Source: PALSA-505 sp963699015
GTDB taxonomy: Bacteria; Actinomycetota; Actinomycetes; Streptosporangiales; Streptosporangiaceae
Length of the DNA stretch: 64,000 nt
Assembly: GCA_963699015.1 (NCBI GenBank)
Contig: CAVOSX010000001.1
Location: 744,001-808,000 of the forward strand
Direction: 5' to 3'
Both the position numbers and the translations under genes were made by a program. The notes under the pieces were generated by a model, which was not told the origin of the DNA, did no database searches, and saw only the letters and a program-made list of their open reading frames with translations. Shown piece by piece: positions 61,827 through 64,000 of this stretch (within the stretch, counting starts at the first letter, position 1; each line of letters starts with the position of its first letter).

Positions 61827-62588
61827 TCAGGTTGCGGAACCCGCTGCGGGCTTGTCACCGTCCGTTGCGGGCTTGTCAGGGTCCCCGGATGCCCTGGCCT
61901 CGGCCAGCAGGGCCTCCAGCCGCGGTCCGGTCAGCCGCCGGAACCTGCGGTGCTCGCCGGCCCGGTTGAGCACGGCCACCTCAAGCTGGGAGGCCGTGAG
62001 CTGGGTGGCATCGCCGTTCTCCTGGCCGGACAGTGCGGCCAGCGCGACGCCGAGCGCCCTGTGCAGCGTCAGCCCGTCGGTGTACCGCTCCTTGAGCGCG
62101 GCGGCGACCTGGTCCGCCTGCCCGCCCATGGCCACGTAGCCGTGCTCGTCGGCCACCGAGCCGTCGAAGGTGATCCGGTAGATCTGGTCGCGCTCGGGGG
62201 CATCGCCCACTTCGGCCACGACGATCTCGACCTCGTACGGCTTGTTGCTCTCGGTGAAGATCGTGCCGAGCGTCTGCGCGTACGCGTTGGCCAGGCCGAG
62301 GGCCGTGACGTCGTTCCTGTCGTACAGGTAGCCGTTGAAGTCGGCGTACCGGACGCCGGCCTTGCGGAGGTTCTCGAACTCGTTGTACATGCCTACCGCG
62401 GCGAAGGCGATCCGGTCGTAGATCTCGCTGATCTTGTGCAGGGCACGGGACGGGTTCGGCGCGACGAACAGGATGCCGTCGGCGAACTGGATGACGATCG
62501 TGTTGCGGCCCCGGGCGATGTTCTTCCGCGCGTAATCCGCCTTGTCCTTCATCGCCTGTTCGGGCGACACGTAGAACGGCATGCTCAC
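61827..62588 (-). CDS. prcA: 20S proteasome alpha subunit
   Basis: The 253-residue protein forms the outer rings of the core particle and gates entry. It starts MPFYVSPEQAMKDKADYARKNIARGRNTIVIQFADGI, the actinobacterial PrcA signature (without a propeptide). A glycine/alanine- and lysine-rich tail (DPDKPATDGDKPAAGSAT) is disordered. It begins 42 bases after prcB in the usual dop-pup-prcB-prcA order. The adaptor ring is not encoded here. Confidence 0.97.
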   Translation of the reverse strand: MSMPFYVSPEQAMKDKADYARKNIARGRNTIVIQFADGILFVAPNPSRALHKISEIYDRIAFAAVGMYNEFENLRKAGVRYADFNGYLYDRNDVTALGLANAYAQTLGTIFTESNKPYEVEIVVAEVGDAPERDQIYRITFDGSVADEHGYVAMGGQADQVAAALKERYTDGLTLHRALGVALAALSGQENGDATQLTASQLEVAVLNRAGEHRRFRRLTGPRLEALLAEARASGDPDKPATDGDKPAAGSAT

Positions 62589-62630
62589 CGCTTCAGTTCC
62601 TTTGCTCGTGCGGGCAAGATCCGGGCGCGG

Positions 62631-63521
62631 CTAGCTGGCGGGCTCGGGCCGCAGCGGCGCGGTCGGCCCGTCCGGTTTTTGCAGTCGCTCGCCCACCACG
62701 GCCTGGGCGACCTGCCCGGCCTCGGCTTCGGGCAACCGGCGGAACCCGTCGGTGGTCACGGTGACCACGATCGGGTAGATGCCCCTGGTGAGGTCCGGGC
62801 CCCCGGTGGCCGAGTCGTCGTCCGCCGCGTCGTAGAGCGCCTGCATGCAGACCACGACCGCGTCCTGCGCCGGCAGGCCCTCGCGGTAGAGCTTTTTCAG
62901 CGAGCCCCTGGCGAAGACCGAGCCGGAGCCGATCGAGTGGAACCGGTGCTCCTCGTACCGGCCGCCTGACGGGTCGTAGCTGAAGATCCGGCCTGCCCCG
63001 GAGTCCTCGTCGTAGCCCGCGAACAGCGGCACGACCACCAGGCCCTGCATCGCGGCCCCGAGGTTGCCCCTGACCATGGTGGCCAGCCGGTTGGCCTTGC
63101 CCTCCAGGGACAGCGCGCGGCCCTCCAGCTTCTCGTAGTGCTCAAGCTCGACCTGGAACAGCCGGACGAGCTCGATGCCGACGCCGGCCACCCCGGCGAT
63201 CCCGACGCAGGAGAACTCGTCGCTGCGGAACACCTTCTCGATGTCGCGCTGCGCGATCATGCTCCCGGCCGTGGCCCTGCGGTCGCCCGCCATCACGATG
63301 CCGCCCTCGCACGCGGCGGCCACGATCGTCGTGCCGTGCGGCAGGTCGGCCAGCGGGCCCGCGGCTGCCAGGGCAGATGTCCCGTGGCCCGGCAGCATGC
63401 TGGGCGCGTAGCCGGAGAGAAAGTCGGTGAACGATGACGTTCCTGCGCTCATGAACGCCGCAGGAAACCGCGCGCCGACCGCGAAGTCAGAACCCACCGG
63501 GATCCTTCCCGTCCTTGCCAT
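62631..63521 (-). CDS. prcB: 20S proteasome beta subunit (proteolytic)
   Basis: The 296-residue precursor has a 63-residue propeptide ending in LPHG, followed by the catalytic threonine T64 in TTIVAAACEGGIVMAGDRRAT (new N-terminus after self-cleavage). Other marks are the lysine in DRRATAGSMI (Lys33 position region), GIAGVAGVGIELVRLF and LYDAADDDSATGGPDLTRG. It forms the inner rings of the proteasome. It begins 39 bases after pup. Confidence 0.97.
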   Translation of the reverse strand: MARTGRIPVGSDFAVGARFPAAFMSAGTSSFTDFLSGYAPSMLPGHGTSALAAAGPLADLPHGTTIVAAACEGGIVMAGDRRATAGSMIAQRDIEKVFRSDEFSCVGIAGVAGVGIELVRLFQVELEHYEKLEGRALSLEGKANRLATMVRGNLGAAMQGLVVVPLFAGYDEDSGAGRIFSYDPSGGRYEEHRFHSIGSGSVFARGSLKKLYREGLPAQDAVVVCMQALYDAADDDSATGGPDLTRGIYPIVVTVTTDGFRRLPEAEAGQVAQAVVGERLQKPDGPTAPLRPEPAS

Positions 63522-63560
63522 CCGGTACCAGATCAGACCCTACTGGGTGACAGTGCGCCC

Positions 63561-63770
63561 TCACTGCCCGCCCTTCTGCACGTAGGACCTGACGAACTCC
63601 TCGGCGTTCTCCTCGAGCACCTCGTCGATCTCGTCAAGGATCGCGTCCACGTCGTCGGACAGGGCCTCCTGCCGCTCCTTGACATCCTCGGCGCCCTGCG
63701 TCTCGGCCTCCTCGGCCTCCTCGCTGCGCCGCGTTGTCTGCCGCTGTCCCGACGTGTCCTTTGTCGCCAT
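63561..63770 (-). CDS. pup: Prokaryotic ubiquitin-like protein Pup
   Basis: The 69-residue protein starts ATKDTSGQRQTTRR, is acidic and largely disordered, with a helical segment in the middle (AILDEIDEVLEENAEEFVRSYV) and the C-terminus KGGQ. The terminal glutamine must be deamidated by Dop before PafA can attach it, and here the upstream gene is dop. I chose the ATG at 63770 because a longer in-frame start adds an unrelated basic segment. Confidence 0.97.
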   Translation of the reverse strand: MATKDTSGQRQTTRRSEEAEEAETQGAEDVKERQEALSDDVDAILDEIDEVLEENAEEFVRSYVQKGGQ

Positions 63771-63890
63771 TCCGGTAACCTCCATTTCCCGGGGCTCCCC
63801 CCGGGGTGGCAGGGATCGCCGCAGTCCCTGCATTCTCAACGCTATCTTCGCCCGGGGGCGTCCCGCTCAATCCTCCGGACCGGCAGAACC

Positions 63891-64000
63891 CTAGTCGTGC
63901 CCGGTCAGCGCGGAGACCAGGTCGGCCGCGCTGTCGCAGCGGTCAAGCAGGCCGCCCACGTGCGCGCGAGTGCCGCGCAGCGGCTCCAGCGTCGGCACTC
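63891..64000 (-). CDS. dop: Deamidase/depupylase Dop, C-terminal fragment (cut by window edge)
   Basis: The last 35 codons read VPTLEPLRGTRAHVG, then GLLDRCDSAADLVSALTGHD and the TAG stop. This matches the C-terminal segment of Dop, which deamidates the Pup C-terminal glutamine and removes Pup from targets. The catalytic part is outside the window. It lies 120 bases upstream of pup, as usual. Confidence 0.9.
   Translation of the reverse strand, partial: VPTLEPLRGTRAHVGGLLDRCDSAADLVSALTGHD

Overview
The window is about 72% GC by eye, densely packed, and carries a Pup-proteasome system (dop-pup-prcB-prcA, pafA, pafB, pafC) together with tatA/tatC, a HelY-type helicase and a TatA/PafBC neighbourhood. 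This combination is diagnostic of Actinomycetota. The gene content (lysine 5,6-aminomutase genes, MsiK-like ATPase, LAL regulator, 13E12/DUF222 HNH protein) fits a Streptomyces/Streptosporangiales-like soil actinobacterium. The species cannot be named from the sequence alone.

Layout. 1-301: truncated polyprenol-phosphate mannosyltransferase-like gene. 640-4186: acetyl-CoA synthetase and a secreted sialidase-like beta-propeller. 4183-7987 (minus): compact lysine-fermentation-type operon kdd-kamD-kamE-kal, with apparent frameshifts in kdd and kamD. 8103-16226: SDR, secreted protein, a large LuxR (LAL) regulator with matching operator/promoter elements in front of two neighbouring genes, two methyltransferases, GntR regulator and alpha/beta hydrolase. 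16156-22191 (minus): complete branched-chain-amino-acid-type ABC importer (livKHMGF order from the promoter) and a hydroxyisobutyrate-dehydrogenase-like gene whose promoters share an operator. 22289-27810: frameshifted GH38 alpha-mannosidase, an array of four 74-bp repeats, and an RHH-Clp_N protein whose 3' end appears to be the origin of the repeats. 28050-36618: frameshifted DHA2 exporter with TetR, MsiK-like ATPase, acyl-CoA dehydrogenase, M24 peptidase, PP2C phosphatase, and a gene fusing a GNAT acetyltransferase to a 5'-3' exonuclease.

36692-64000 is the Pup-proteasome region, read mostly on the minus strand: dop, pup, prcB, prcA; then an inserted catabolic operon (unusual M24 protein, E1 alpha, lone lipoyl domain, E1 beta, aldehyde dehydrogenase) that runs directly into pafA; then a tandem-FKBP lipoprotein, a sugar-nucleotide/glycosyltransferase operon, a DoxX-like protein, penicillin acylase, HNH protein, DUF3866, DUF1275; then pafB-pafC-tatA-tatC-helY.

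The most interesting observations are: pafA (the only Pup ligase) sits last in a catabolic operon under one regulated promoter; a predicted LAL regulon with paired operators; a shared 16-bp operator in two liv-locus promoters; the GNAT-exonuclease fusion; and the RHH-Clp_N gene with its derived tandem array. Six apparent single-base frameshifts in four genes may be assembly errors and should be resolved before function is interpreted.
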